From assembly GCF_029254265.1 (NCBI RefSeq), contig NZ_JAQWXX010000025.1, forward strand, positions 62,001-126,000: DNA of 64,000 nt, written 5' to 3'. The notes below the pieces were generated by a model that made no database searches, had not been told where the DNA came from, and worked only from the letters and a program-made list of their open reading frames with translations. Position 1 is the first letter of the stretch. Each line of letters begins with the position of its first letter. Source of the stretch: Algoriphagus sp. (GTDB lineage Bacteria > Bacteroidota > Bacteroidia > Cytophagales > Cyclobacteriaceae). Shown piece after piece: positions 35,883-45,200 of this stretch. The translations under genes and the position numbers were made by a program.

Positions 35883-37435
35883 ACAATTAGTTCGATTTCC
35901 TCTCCAGATTCATCTAGGAATCTGTATTCCGTCACCGGCAGGGAAGAATCTTTGATCAGTTTAACCCATTTGTAATACTTGAAAAACCACTTCACTCGCT
36001 GGCTAATCATGCCACTGGTAAAGTATGCGTGCAGATAGGGATGCAGCCCGATTTGGATTTTGTCCACGTTTTGGATAGTAGCCATATGCTCCAGATCTTT
36101 TTCCAGCTTATCCGCCACCAGAATGGAGGCTTGGATTTTGCCGGTACCATTACAAGCCGGGCAGGTTTCTTTGGTCACAATATTGACCTCCGGCCTTACA
36201 CGCTGTCTGGTGATTTGCATCAGTCCAAACTTGCTCAATGGCAATACTGTATGCTTTGATCTGTCAGACTTCATTTCTGAATTCATCGCATCGAAGATTA
36301 CCTTTTTATTCTCGGCACGCTTCATGTCGATAAAATCGACTACGATTATTCCCCCCATATCTCGGAGGCGAAGTTGTCTGGCAATTTCTTTCACAGCGAC
36401 CAGGTTTGTTTTTAATGCTGTTGATTCTTGGTCGCTTTCCTGATTGGACTTATTTCCACTATTCACGTCGATGACGTGAAGGGCTTCGGTATGCTCGATG
36501 ATCACATATCCTCCCTGCGGGAGGCTGACCGTCTGTCCAAAGAGGCTTTTGATCTGCTTTTCTATTCCAAAACTTTCAAATAACTTAGCTTTACCGTTGT
36601 GAAGCTTGACAATTTTTTCTTTTTCAGGGGCTATAGTCCTGATGTAGGATTTGATCTGATCGTAAGTTGATTCTTCTTCTACAGTGATTGCGTCGAATGA
36701 TTCATTGAGTAAGTCTCTCACGAGTGAGGAGGCCATACTCATCTCTCCAATGATCTTATCACGACTCTTAGCTTTCAGCAATTTTTTCATTCCCTCTTCC
36801 CAATTAGTTAGAAGATTTCGAAGGTCTTTATCCAATTCCGTTACGGATTGGCCTTCAGCTACTGTCCGGATGATTACTCCGAAGTTGGCGGGTTTGATAG
36901 AATTGATGAGTCTCAGAAGACGCTTTCTTTCCTCGCTGCTTCTGATCTTTTTAGACACATTGACTGAGTCCGAAAAGGGTACAAGCACAAGGTAACGACC
37001 GGGTAGAGAGAGCTCACAGGATAGTCGGGGGCCTTTCGTAGATATAGGTTCTTTGACGACCTGAACCAGTATTTGCTGGTTTTTGGATAGCGGACTGGAG
37101 ATTTTTCCAATCTTATCTATCTCAGATTCGTTTTCGAAGCCTTTCAGCATGTAATTGCTGTAATTGTTGTTGCGAACTTGCTTGGTGAACTTTGTCAAGC
37201 TGTTGAAATTTGGCCCCAAGTCTTGATAGTGAAGGAATGCATCCTTCTCGTATCCTACGTCAATGAATGCGGCATTAAGCCCATTGACTATTTTTCTGAC
37301 CGTGCCGAGGTAAATATCTCCAACTTTGAACTGGTTGTCCATCCCTTCGGAATGCAACTCAATCAAACTTTTATCTTCGAGAAGAGCAATACGACTCCCG
37401 TTTTGAGCAGAATCGATTAACAATTCCGTACTCAA
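35864..37435 (-). CDS. rng: Ribonuclease G/E family
   Basis: 523 residues. The N-terminus MSTELLIDS begins at a TTG; no ATG is available without losing conserved sequence. The S1 domain (GDIYLGTVRKIVNGLNAAFI, ~36-95) is followed by the catalytic region with essential aspartates in HVIDVNSG and VVDFIDMKR (Asp367 area), and the CPACNGTG zinc-link. RNase G/E endonucleases process rRNA and decay mRNA. Length is normal for RNase G-type proteins, without an RNase E scaffold tail. The terminator stem overlaps its 3' end. In many Bacteroidota rng, HU, mutY and ssb are syntenic, as here. Confidence 0.93.
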   Translation of the reverse strand: MSTELLIDSAQNGSRIALLEDKSLIELHSEGMDNQFKVGDIYLGTVRKIVNGLNAAFIDVGYEKDAFLHYQDLGPNFNSLTKFTKQVRNNNYSNYMLKGFENESEIDKIGKISSPLSKNQQILVQVVKEPISTKGPRLSCELSLPGRYLVLVPFSDSVNVSKKIRSSEERKRLLRLINSIKPANFGVIIRTVAEGQSVTELDKDLRNLLTNWEEGMKKLLKAKSRDKIIGEMSMASSLVRDLLNESFDAITVEEESTYDQIKSYIRTIAPEKEKIVKLHNGKAKLFESFGIEKQIKSLFGQTVSLPQGGYVIIEHTEALHVIDVNSGNKSNQESDQESTALKTNLVAVKEIARQLRLRDMGGIIVVDFIDMKRAENKKVIFDAMNSEMKSDRSKHTVLPLSKFGLMQITRQRVRPEVNIVTKETCPACNGTGKIQASILVADKLEKDLEHMATIQNVDKIQIGLHPYLHAYFTSGMISQRVKWFFKYYKWVKLIKDSSLPVTEYRFLDESGEEIELIVKSETD

Positions 37436-37494
37436 AGTCTCTAATTAATAATGTAAATGAACGTTGTACTAAAATGAGAATAAGAAGAAGTGTA

Positions 37495-37584
37495 TTACTT
37501 CTTCTTATGTCTGTTTTTTCTTAGTCTTTTCTTACGCTTGTGCGTAGCGATCTTATGTCTCTTTCTTTTCTTTCCGCAAGGCAT
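37495..37584 (-). CDS. AURKAIP1/COX24-domain ribosomal miniprotein
   Basis: A 29-residue, extremely basic peptide beginning MPCGKKRKRHKIATHKRKK and ending RKNRHKKK. It matches the AURKAIP1/COX24-type miniproteins of Bacteroidota, homologous to the mitochondrial small-subunit protein mS38. ATG at 37584 and TAA at 37495 give an uninterrupted frame. The short length puts it below common gene-finding limits. It is probably a ribosomal protein. It lies between rng and the TPR gene on the same strand. Confidence 0.85.
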   Translation of the reverse strand: MPCGKKRKRHKIATHKRKKRLRKNRHKKK

Positions 37585-37614
37585 AGTCTTTGGATTTAGT
37601 TGTGATACAATAAT

Positions 37615-38442
37615 TTACAGCTTGTCAAGATAGCTTTGGATACTTCCCAGAATCATTTCATCCTGTGTCATTTCCTTCACTTTCTCGAACTGAGCTTTTG
37701 CTTTATTCTTTTGATTCGCTTCAAAATAGCTCACCGCCAGATAAAACTGTCCCTGAAGATTGTCTGGATGATATTGAATCAATTCCTCAAATCGTTCGGT
37801 GGCTCGTTTGTACTGGCCAGATTGCATGGATAGGATTCCCATATTGAATAGTCCATCCTCATTAGTTGGATCTTCTGCCAAAACTTCTCTCAGCATCGTA
37901 ATCCCCTGCATAGGGTTGGACGAAGACACATAGGTCATCGCTATTTTTGTTTTCAAATCTAATCGTGCTGGATCTTTATCAAGCACCTGTGTTAAATACT
38001 TTCGAGTTTGATCGGCTGTGAAAGACACCTTATCAGCATCCAGAGCGAAGCCAAAAGCCTCATAATAGGCATTTCCTGCTTTTTCGGATAGTTCATCGGA
38101 AGGATACTTATCAGCCGCTAAGCTTAAAAAATATCCTGCACTGTCATACATTCCGAGCTCTTGATAAATTGAAGCCAATCCATCTGCTGAAGATACGTAA
38201 TCTTTTTGGGTGGAATTAGCCGTAATCTGTAGCTTAAGAGTATTAATTTCTTCAGCTTGATCAAGAGAGATCTCAGCATCATGCATCGCTATTGGATTGG
38301 CTGACTCTGAAGTTTCGGGCTGGTTTTCTTGCGAAATTCCATCTGCCTCTCCTTCATTATCCACCACTACTTTAGGTAGTGCATACAGTCCTGCGACTGC
38401 AACGACCCCGACAAGCAATAAAATGAGCTGAGATCTTTTCAT
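37615..38442 (-). CDS. Tetratricopeptide-repeat protein with N-terminal membrane anchor
   Basis: 275 residues. A single hydrophobic segment at ~5-25 (LILLLVGVVAVAGLYALPKV) is followed by a polar linker and TPR-type helical repeats (~75-270: YQELGMYDSAGYFLSLAADKYP, TNEDGLFNMGILSMQSGQYKRATERF, NLQGQFYLAVSYFEANQ). It is probably anchored in the inner membrane with the repeats in the periplasm. It follows the HU gene by 17 bp on the same strand and precedes the miniprotein and rng, so it may be read from the HU promoter. Partner and function are unknown. Confidence 0.85.
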   Translation of the reverse strand: MKRSQLILLLVGVVAVAGLYALPKVVVDNEGEADGISQENQPETSESANPIAMHDAEISLDQAEEINTLKLQITANSTQKDYVSSADGLASIYQELGMYDSAGYFLSLAADKYPSDELSEKAGNAYYEAFGFALDADKVSFTADQTRKYLTQVLDKDPARLDLKTKIAMTYVSSSNPMQGITMLREVLAEDPTNEDGLFNMGILSMQSGQYKRATERFEELIQYHPDNLQGQFYLAVSYFEANQKNKAKAQFEKVKEMTQDEMILGSIQSYLDKL

Positions 38443-38459
38443 GTCAATTCTCTACAGGC

Positions 38460-38768
38460 TTAGTCCTGAGGAGCAAGGTCCTTAATTTTTTTACTCGATT
38501 TGATCTTCTCAATAAACACTTTCGATGGCTTGAAAGCCGGAATGTAATGCTCATCGATAACGATCGCTGTGTTCTTTGAAATGTTACGGGCGATTTTCTT
38601 AGCTCTCTTCTTGTTGATGAAGCTACCAAATCCTCTCACGTAGATGTTATCTCCTTCAGCCATTGAATCCTTCACTACTTTGAAGAATGCCTCAACTGTC
38701 TGTGTTACATCGTCTTTCTGGATTCCAGTTTTATCTGCAATCTTGCTAATTACTTCTGCTTTTGTCAC
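38460..38768 (-). CDS. hup: HU-family nucleoid protein
   Basis: 102 residues with the HU/IHF fold: MTKAEVISKIADKTGI as the dimerisation helices and, in the beta arm, the DNA-binding segment GFGSFINKKRAKKIARN. It bends and compacts DNA in the nucleoid. A ~10-residue C-terminal extension (KKIKDLAPQD) exceeds the usual 90-residue HU. A strong -7 box precedes it on the minus strand (38834-38841), about 65 bp before the ATG. Bacteroidota often have several HU paralogues; 'hup' is a family-level name. Confidence 0.93.
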   Translation of the reverse strand: MTKAEVISKIADKTGIQKDDVTQTVEAFFKVVKDSMAEGDNIYVRGFGSFINKKRAKKIARNISKNTAIVIDEHYIPAFKPSKVFIEKIKSSKKIKDLAPQD

Positions 38769-38833
38769 TGTTAAATTATTTAGAAATTATGAAATAAGCT
38801 TAACAACCTATTAACCAAGTGTTTTTGGGACTG

Positions 38834-38841
38834 CAAATGTA
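38834..38841 (-). promoter_or_regulatory. Bacteroidota -7 promoter box for the HU gene
   Basis: On the minus strand this reads TACATTTG, an exact TAnnTTTG match, giving an expected leader of ~60 nt before the HU ATG. A run of Ts ~17 bp upstream is only a weak -33 candidate. Confidence 0.6.
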
Positions 38842-38912
38842 CAAGAACCTACGCAATTAAAAAACATATTCAGAAAAATTAGCTTGGTTTGTATAACTGA
38901 TTTTATTTACCT

Positions 38913-39980
38913 ATGACTCCTAATCCTACTGACTATCAGGCTTTTTCTTATCAAATAATTCGTTGGTACCGTGAAAATCCAAGAGATTTACCTTGGAGAA
39001 ACACGTTAGATCCTTATAAAATTTGGCTATCTGAGATCATTTTACAGCAAACAAGAGTTGCCCAAGGCATGCCCTATTACGAAGCTTTTGTAAAGAGTTA
39101 TCCAACAATCAAGGATTTGGCCTTGGCACCAGAGGAAGATGTACTGAGACTATGGCAAGGTTTGGGCTATTATAGCAGGGCAAGAAACCTTCATTTTTGC
39201 GCAAAATCGATTTGGTTTGACTTGAATGGAAAATTTCCAGCTAATTATGCGGACCTCCTAAAATTAAAAGGTGTAGGTAGCTACACTGCAGCAGCAATTT
39301 CAAGTTTTGCATTTGGTGAAAAAAAAGCCGTGGTAGACGGGAATGTATTCCGGGTACTGGCAAGGTATTATGGAATAGCTACTGATATTGCGAGTGGAGC
39401 AGGTAAAAAAGAATTTGAATCGCTGGCCAATTCAATTATTCCAACTGAAAATCCTGCCGAATTCAATCAAGCAATGATGGATTTTGGAGCAAGAATGTGT
39501 GTTCCCAAAAATCCGGACTGTGATTCTTGTCCCTTAGCAAATTCATGCTTTGCTTTCCAAAAGGACCTAGTTACTTCACTCCCACTTAAAATCAACAAAA
39601 CCAAAGTGAAGGAGCGAGATCTACATTATTATGTAATCAAATGCGGAAATCAATCCGTCTGGAATAAAAGAACCTCTGGAGACATTTGGGAAGGGCTACA
39701 TGACTTTCCTCAAGAAGGGATTTTTTCTATAAACGAGAATGAAAGCAAAGGCTTCCCAAAACCTGAAAGCATAAAACCCTATCCGAAAAAATACCGACAC
39801 ATTTTGTCACATCAGAAATTGAATGCTAAGTTCTCCGAAGTCAAAATTCCAGGTGAAAAGACTGCAGAATTAGCCCAATGGTGTGAAAACCAAGGTCTTT
39901 TACTCGTGGAAGAAGAAAGAGTTGAATATCTGGCAAAGCCAAAGTTAATAGTCAACTTTTTGAACGATACTAAGATTTGA
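38913..39980 (+). CDS. mutY: Adenine DNA glycosylase
   Basis: 355 residues. The helix-hairpin-helix (LKGVGSYTAAAISSF) and catalytic Asp in AVVDGNVFRVLARY are typical. The iron-sulfur ligands have the exact Cx6Cx2Cx5C spacing (CVPKNPDCDSCPLANSC), and the N-terminal EIILQQTRV motif is present. The C-terminal NUDIX-like domain (~230-350), which recognises 8-oxoguanine, is present (DLHYYVIKCGN, WEGLHDFPQEG). It removes adenine opposite 8-oxoG. It is divergent from HU and is followed by ssb and gldE. Confidence 0.96.
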   Translation: MTPNPTDYQAFSYQIIRWYRENPRDLPWRNTLDPYKIWLSEIILQQTRVAQGMPYYEAFVKSYPTIKDLALAPEEDVLRLWQGLGYYSRARNLHFCAKSIWFDLNGKFPANYADLLKLKGVGSYTAAAISSFAFGEKKAVVDGNVFRVLARYYGIATDIASGAGKKEFESLANSIIPTENPAEFNQAMMDFGARMCVPKNPDCDSCPLANSCFAFQKDLVTSLPLKINKTKVKERDLHYYVIKCGNQSVWNKRTSGDIWEGLHDFPQEGIFSINENESKGFPKPESIKPYPKKYRHILSHQKLNAKFSEVKIPGEKTAELAQWCENQGLLLVEEERVEYLAKPKLIVNFLNDTKI

Positions 39981-40026
39981 GTACCTTCATCAAGTTGAAT
40001 TTCGAAAATAAAACAAAGAAAAAAAT

Positions 40027-40494
40027 ATGGCAGGAGTTAACAAAGTAATATTAGTGGGGAATCTTGGCGCAGACCCAGAAGTAAAATATTTGGAGGGAGA
40101 TAATGTTGTAGCAAATCTTAGTCTTGCAACCACTGAGGCCTATAAGGATCGAAGTGGAAACCGAGTAGAACAAACAGAGTGGCACGATCTTGAACTCTGG
40201 GGTCAGCAAGCCAAAATTGCCGAACAATACCTCAAAAAAGGAAGTCAAATCTATGTGGAAGGAAAGATCAAATCCGACAAGTGGACTGATGAACAAGGTC
40301 AAAATAGAAAACGGATGAAGATCAGGGTGCTTAGTTTCACTATGCTTGGAGCTAAACCCGAAGGAAGCGGATCTGGAATGGGTAATCAAGCACCTGCGGC
40401 TCAAAACTACCAACCGAAAGCTACAGCATCAGCGCCTTCGCCAAACCCACCAATGATGGAGGCTGATTCAGCAGATGATGATCTTCCATTTTAA
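40027..40494 (+). CDS. ssb: Single-stranded DNA-binding protein
   Basis: 155 residues. The OB fold (GVNKVILVGNLGADPEV, ~3-20; WHDLELWGQQAKIAEQYLKKG) and the acidic C-terminal tip DDDLPF, which docks partner enzymes, are unmistakable. It coats single-stranded DNA during replication and repair. It starts 46 bp after mutY and ends before a hairpin terminator. Confidence 0.97.
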   Translation: MAGVNKVILVGNLGADPEVKYLEGDNVVANLSLATTEAYKDRSGNRVEQTEWHDLELWGQQAKIAEQYLKKGSQIYVEGKIKSDKWTDEQGQNRKRMKIRVLSFTMLGAKPEGSGSGMGNQAPAAQNYQPKATASAPSPNPPMMEADSADDDLPF

Positions 40495-40502
40495 TATCTG
40501 AG

Positions 40503-40533
40503 TCCCCTGGATTAGTTTTCAGGGGATTTTTTT
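40503..40533 (+). terminator. Terminator after ssb
   Basis: TCCCCTG (40503-40509) pairs with CAGGGGA (40520-40526), then a run of Ts to 40533. The run merges with the gldE -7 box at 40533-40540, so termination of ssb and initiation of gldE share DNA. Confidence 0.8.
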
Positions 40534-40540
40534 AATTTTG
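40533..40540 (+). promoter_or_regulatory. Bacteroidota -7 promoter box for gldE
   Basis: TAATTTTG, an exact TAnnTTTG match 22 bp before the gldE ATG, embedded in the end of the ssb terminator. Confidence 0.6.
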
Positions 40541-40562
40541 CACCAACCACTTTGGTTTATAC

Positions 40563-41912
40563 ATGGACGATCCCTACCCGAGTCTAGAATTATTAGGACA
40601 GATTAATGCCCCCTCTGCAAGCTATCTGATATTAAATAGCTTGATTTTTATTTTGCTTCTCATCTGCTCAGCCTTAGTTTCAGGATCAGAGGTTGCTTTT
40701 TTTTCGCTTTCGAATGAAGACTTAGAAGAAATAGGAGAATCCAACAGCCCAAATGGGAAAAAAGTATTGGAACTTATTGAATCCCCAAAAAAGCTCCTCA
40801 GTACGATCCTGATTCTGAATAACCTGATCAATATTGGAATAGTCACCTTAACGACTTTTGTGGCCTGGTCTATTTTTGGGACCAATGCCACTGGAATTGT
40901 AATTATTTTAGTGCAGACCGTAGGAGTTACTTTTGCGATTGTTTTCTTCGGAGAGATTGTTCCAAAAGTCTACGCAAACAAGGCAAAAAAGGAGTTTAGT
41001 CTTATAATGTCACCTTCTATTGCTTTCTTCTCGACTATTCTAAAGCCAATCTCTGTCTTTCTGATGGCATTTAGCGATGTATTAGAAAAACGGATAAAGA
41101 AAAAAGGCTATTCCCTTTCTGTAAATGAACTGAATCAAGCACTAGAACTTACCACTGAAGATACTCCTTCCGAAGAAAAAGATATTTTGAGAGGTATTGT
41201 AAACTTTGGAACCTTGACTGTAAAGCAGGTTATGCGCAGCAGAATGGATATCACTGCGGTAGACGTAGATATAGACTTTCATGAGCTTATGGATCGTATC
41301 AATAAAAGTGGATACTCCAGAATCCCAGTCTATGAAGAGACAATTGACAATATCCTTGGCATATTATATATCAAAGATCTCCTTCCCCATATCGAGCAGG
41401 AAGAGGATTTTGCCTGGAGGGAGTTGATCAGAAAAAGCTTTTATGTTCCAGAAAACAAGAAGGTAGATACTCTATTAAAAGATTTCCAACAGAAAAGAGT
41501 GCACATGGCCATAGTCGTAGATGAATATGGTGGTACTTCTGGATTGGTCACATTGGAAGATCTTATTGAGGAGATTATAGGAGAAATCAATGATGAATTT
41601 GATGATAGAGATGAATTCCTTTTCCAGGAAATAGACTCCTCCACCTTTATTTTTGAGGGTAAAGTATCCTTGAACGACTTTTGTAAAAAACTTGAGCTTG
41701 ACTCTCAAATTTTTGATGAAGTCAAGGGAGAAAGTGAATCCCTTGGGGGCTTACTTCTTGAACTGAATTCCAAATTCCCGAAAAATGGGACAAAGATCCT
41801 ATTCGAAGATTTCGAGTTTACCATCTTGGCTATGGATTCTAGAAAAATCAAAAAGGTCAAAGTTCATCTGAAGTCGGGAGAAAAGGATGCTCTTAACCCT
41901 TTTACCGACTGA
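40563..41912 (+). CDS. gldE: GldE, gliding-motility-associated CNNM/CBS/CorC-domain membrane protein
   Basis: 449 residues. The CNNM domain (~15-190) has several membrane helices (LIFILLLICSALVSGSEVAF, TGIVIILVQTVGVTFAIVFF), followed by two CBS domains (~210-340: MRSRMDITAVD and SRIPVYEETIDNILGILYIKDL) and a C-terminal CorC/transporter-associated domain. The mutY-ssb-gldE order agrees with the flavobacterial gliding locus, where gldE precedes gldD. Such proteins may handle divalent ions; in gliding, GldE is accessory. GldD is not found downstream: the next gene is gltB. The identification rests on synteny plus the domain order; a general CorC-like protein is the alternative. Confidence 0.82.
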   Translation: MDDPYPSLELLGQINAPSASYLILNSLIFILLLICSALVSGSEVAFFSLSNEDLEEIGESNSPNGKKVLELIESPKKLLSTILILNNLINIGIVTLTTFVAWSIFGTNATGIVIILVQTVGVTFAIVFFGEIVPKVYANKAKKEFSLIMSPSIAFFSTILKPISVFLMAFSDVLEKRIKKKGYSLSVNELNQALELTTEDTPSEEKDILRGIVNFGTLTVKQVMRSRMDITAVDVDIDFHELMDRINKSGYSRIPVYEETIDNILGILYIKDLLPHIEQEEDFAWRELIRKSFYVPENKKVDTLLKDFQQKRVHMAIVVDEYGGTSGLVTLEDLIEEIIGEINDEFDDRDEFLFQEIDSSTFIFEGKVSLNDFCKKLELDSQIFDEVKGESESLGGLLLELNSKFPKNGTKILFEDFEFTILAMDSRKIKKVKVHLKSGEKDALNPFTD

Positions 41913-41918
41913 TTTTTT

Positions 41919-41956
41919 ATTCTGCAATAATTCTAAAAACTCAGAATATAATTCTG
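41919..41956. repeat. ATTCTG/CAGAAT inverted repeats in the gltB upstream region
   Basis: ATTCTG at 41919, CAGAAT at 41942 and ATTCTG at 41951; the last two form the perfect palindrome CAGAATATAATTCTG. It may be the gldE terminator or a regulator site. The rest of the 383-bp gap (41913-42295) is AT-rich, and I see no promoter-strength motif. A 20-codon frame at 42060-42122 is probably chance. Confidence 0.3.
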
Positions 41957-42295
41957 TAATTATAAATAATAATTCCTGATTTTATTATTAAAAAGTGTCT
42001 AGAAAGAATTAGATGAAAATTTTTCTTATTTTTTTTCAAAGAAACTTAAAATTCAAAAAATGACTATTTTTAATTTAAAAGCGGGTTTTTTTCACCCTCA
42101 TTTCTTGCAAAAGCATGGCTAATTTCACTTTTAAACGGAAAAAATTATTTCGAAATCATTTTTGCTAAAAAATCAATAAAGTTAAATTTCATAAATAATA
42201 CCGCATCAAACCCCCTGATTTATTGCAATTATTTTAATAGGATAAAATTTTTCTGTAATTTTTGGAAATTTTAAACCTATTAAATTCTAATACTA

Positions 42296-45200
42296 ATGCA
42301 AGAAGGTTTGTATCGATCGGAGTTTGAGCATGACTCCTGCGGTATTGGTGCAGTTGTTGATTTGAGTGGTGGACCCTCGCATGAGACGATCAGCGATGCC
42401 CTATACATGTTGAGCAATATGGAGCATCGAGGCGGCCGTGGTTCCGATCCCAAAACAGGAGACGGTGCTGGGATCTTAATTCAGATTCCCCATCAATTTC
42501 TAAAAGATATTACTATACGGACAGAGATCAATCTGCCAGAGGCGGATTCTTATGGGGTAGGGATGACTTTTTTCCCAAAGAATAAACAGCTCTTCAAGAA
42601 ATCAAAGGAACTTTTAAACCAAATTATTGAGCAGTTGGATTTTGAGTTGATTGGATATCGATCTGTCCCTGTAGACGTGACTGTTCCTGGGTCAGGAGCT
42701 TTGGAAGTAATGCCAAACATTGAGCAGCTTTTTGTCAAACATAAAAAAGGACTTACCGGAATTGAATTGGAGCGGAAACTTTATGTTTTACGAAATTTTG
42801 CGACTTCCGAAATCAATGATAAAATACCTGGCGTAAACCATGCATTCTATTTTGCCAGTTTAAGTAGCCGAACCCTAATCTACAAAGGTCAGCTACGAAC
42901 AGATCAAGTTTTAGCATTCTTCAAAGACCTTCAAAACTCTCGAATCGAATCGGCTTTCGCTATTGTTCACTCGAGATTTTCGACCAATACTTTCCCAAAC
43001 TGGAGACTTGCACAGCCTTTCAGATGCCTCTCTCACAATGGAGAAATCAATACCATCCGAGGAAATTTGAATAAAATGAAATCGAAGGAAAACTTGATGA
43101 AATCGAAGTTTTTCTCTGATGAGGAATTGGCAATGCTCATGCCGATTACAAACAAAATGAACTCGGATTCTGCCAACCTTGATGCGATGGCGGAATTGCT
43201 TTCCCTTAGTGGAAGAAGTCTTCCAAATGCTATGATGATGCTGGTCCCAGAGGCTTGGCAGGACAATGAGGTCATGGATCGAGACCGTAAAGCATTTTAT
43301 AAATTTCACGCTTCTTTGGTAGAGCCTTGGGACGGACCGGCGGCTTTATTGTTTACAGATGGTAAATCTGTAGGAGCAACTTTGGATCGAAATGGCTTAC
43401 GTCCGCTACGTTACTTTATCACCAAAGACAAGCGCTTGATTCTTTCATCTGAAGCCGGAGCACTACCTATCAGGGAGGCTACCATCGAACAAAAAGGAAG
43501 AATCAGTCCAGGCAGAATGCTTTGGGCGGACCTTGAAAAAGGAAAAGTATTGTTTGACGAAGAGGTAAAAAGTGAGATCTGTAAAAAGCAACCTTACGAA
43601 CAGTGGGTAAATGATCAGCGAATCAAGCTTCGATTAGAGGATGATCCTGAAACATTGAGCCATCCATATTCGACGGAAAACATCAAAAAATGTCAAACCG
43701 TTTTTGGCTACACTTCCGAAGAACTTAAAGTTGTCCTTTCTCCTATGGGAGGAACTGGTTATGAAGCAATTGGATCAATGGGTGCAGATACTCCTTTGGC
43801 AGTACTCTCCAAACAAAGCCAACACATTTCAAACTATTTCAAGCAGTTATTTGCTCAAGTAAGTAATCCACCTATCGACCCGATTCGGGAGCGCATGGTG
43901 ATGTCCTTATTTACCCGACTAGGTAACGGGCAAAATATCCTGGAGGAAAGTCCAAAACACACACGTCAGATCCATATTTCTCAGCCGGTATTACTAAATG
44001 AAAGCCTAGAGAAAATAAAAAATATGGAAGGTCAAGGCTATCGTTGCAAAACTTTAGCAAGTCTTTTCAAAGCTGATCATCAACCAGGAAGATTGTTAGA
44101 AGCATTGGACAGGCTTTGTGATGAAGCGGAAGAAGCTATTGCTGAAGGAAAAAACATCTTGATCATTTCTGATCGAAATAGTACTGAAGAATATGCTCCT
44201 ATTCCATCCTTATTGGCAATTGGAGCAGTACATCATCATTTAGTAAAGAAAAAAATAAGAACCAGTGCAGGCTTGGTTTTGGAATCAGGCGATATACGAG
44301 AGACTCATCATTTTGCCACCGTCATCGGATACGGTGTCTCCGCGGTTAACCCTTACCTTGCTTTGGAATCTTTACTTGAAATGTGGAAAAAAGGTCAATT
44401 CCCAACGATCAAGGACAGAAAAACTCTTTTCTCAAATTATCAAACTGCGATTGGAAAAGGGCTCTTAAAAGTCCTTTCAAAAATGGGGATTAGTACTCTC
44501 CAGTCTTACCAAGGAGCACAGATTTTTGAGGCAATCGGTCTTGGACCTGAAGTAATTGACCGATGCTTTAAGGGAACCATTTCCAGAATCAGTGGGATTT
44601 CATTTGACGAACTCGCTGAAGAGGTTCTTATTCGCCACCGAGCGGCTTATCAAACCACATCACCAATACTGGAAACCGGAGGCGTTTACCAATGGAAAAG
44701 AAAAGGTGAAAAACATCTTTTCAATCCAGAAACGATTCATTTACTCCAAAAATCAACACGTCTCAATGACTTTGAGATGTACAAAAAATTTGCAGCAAAA
44801 ATCAATGAGCAAAGCAAAGATGCTTTGACATTGAGAGGGTTATTTGAATTCAAAAAACGAATATCTGTCCCAATAGATGAGGTTGAACCAGCCTCTTCCA
44901 TCATGCGGAGGTTTGCTACCGGAGCCATGTCTTTTGGCTCGATTTCTCATGAAGCACATTCCACGCTTGCCATTGCCATGAATAGAATCGGAGCAAAAAG
45001 CAATTCTGGCGAAGGCGGGGAAGATGAGATCCGCTTTGCCCGAAAAGAAAACGGGGATTGGGAACGGTCGGCAATTAAGCAGGTAGCCTCGGGCAGATTT
45101 GGTGTGACCAGCAACTACCTCACCAATGCTGCCGAATTACAAATCAAAATGGCCCAAGGTGCTAAACCTGGTGAAGGAGGTCAGCTTCCTGGACATAAAG

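Noticed and set aside
42060-42122. 20-codon frame upstream of gltB, possible leader peptide
   Set aside because: No promoter, no run of control codons for one amino acid, and no hairpin pair that would support attenuation; AT-rich DNA gives such frames by chance.
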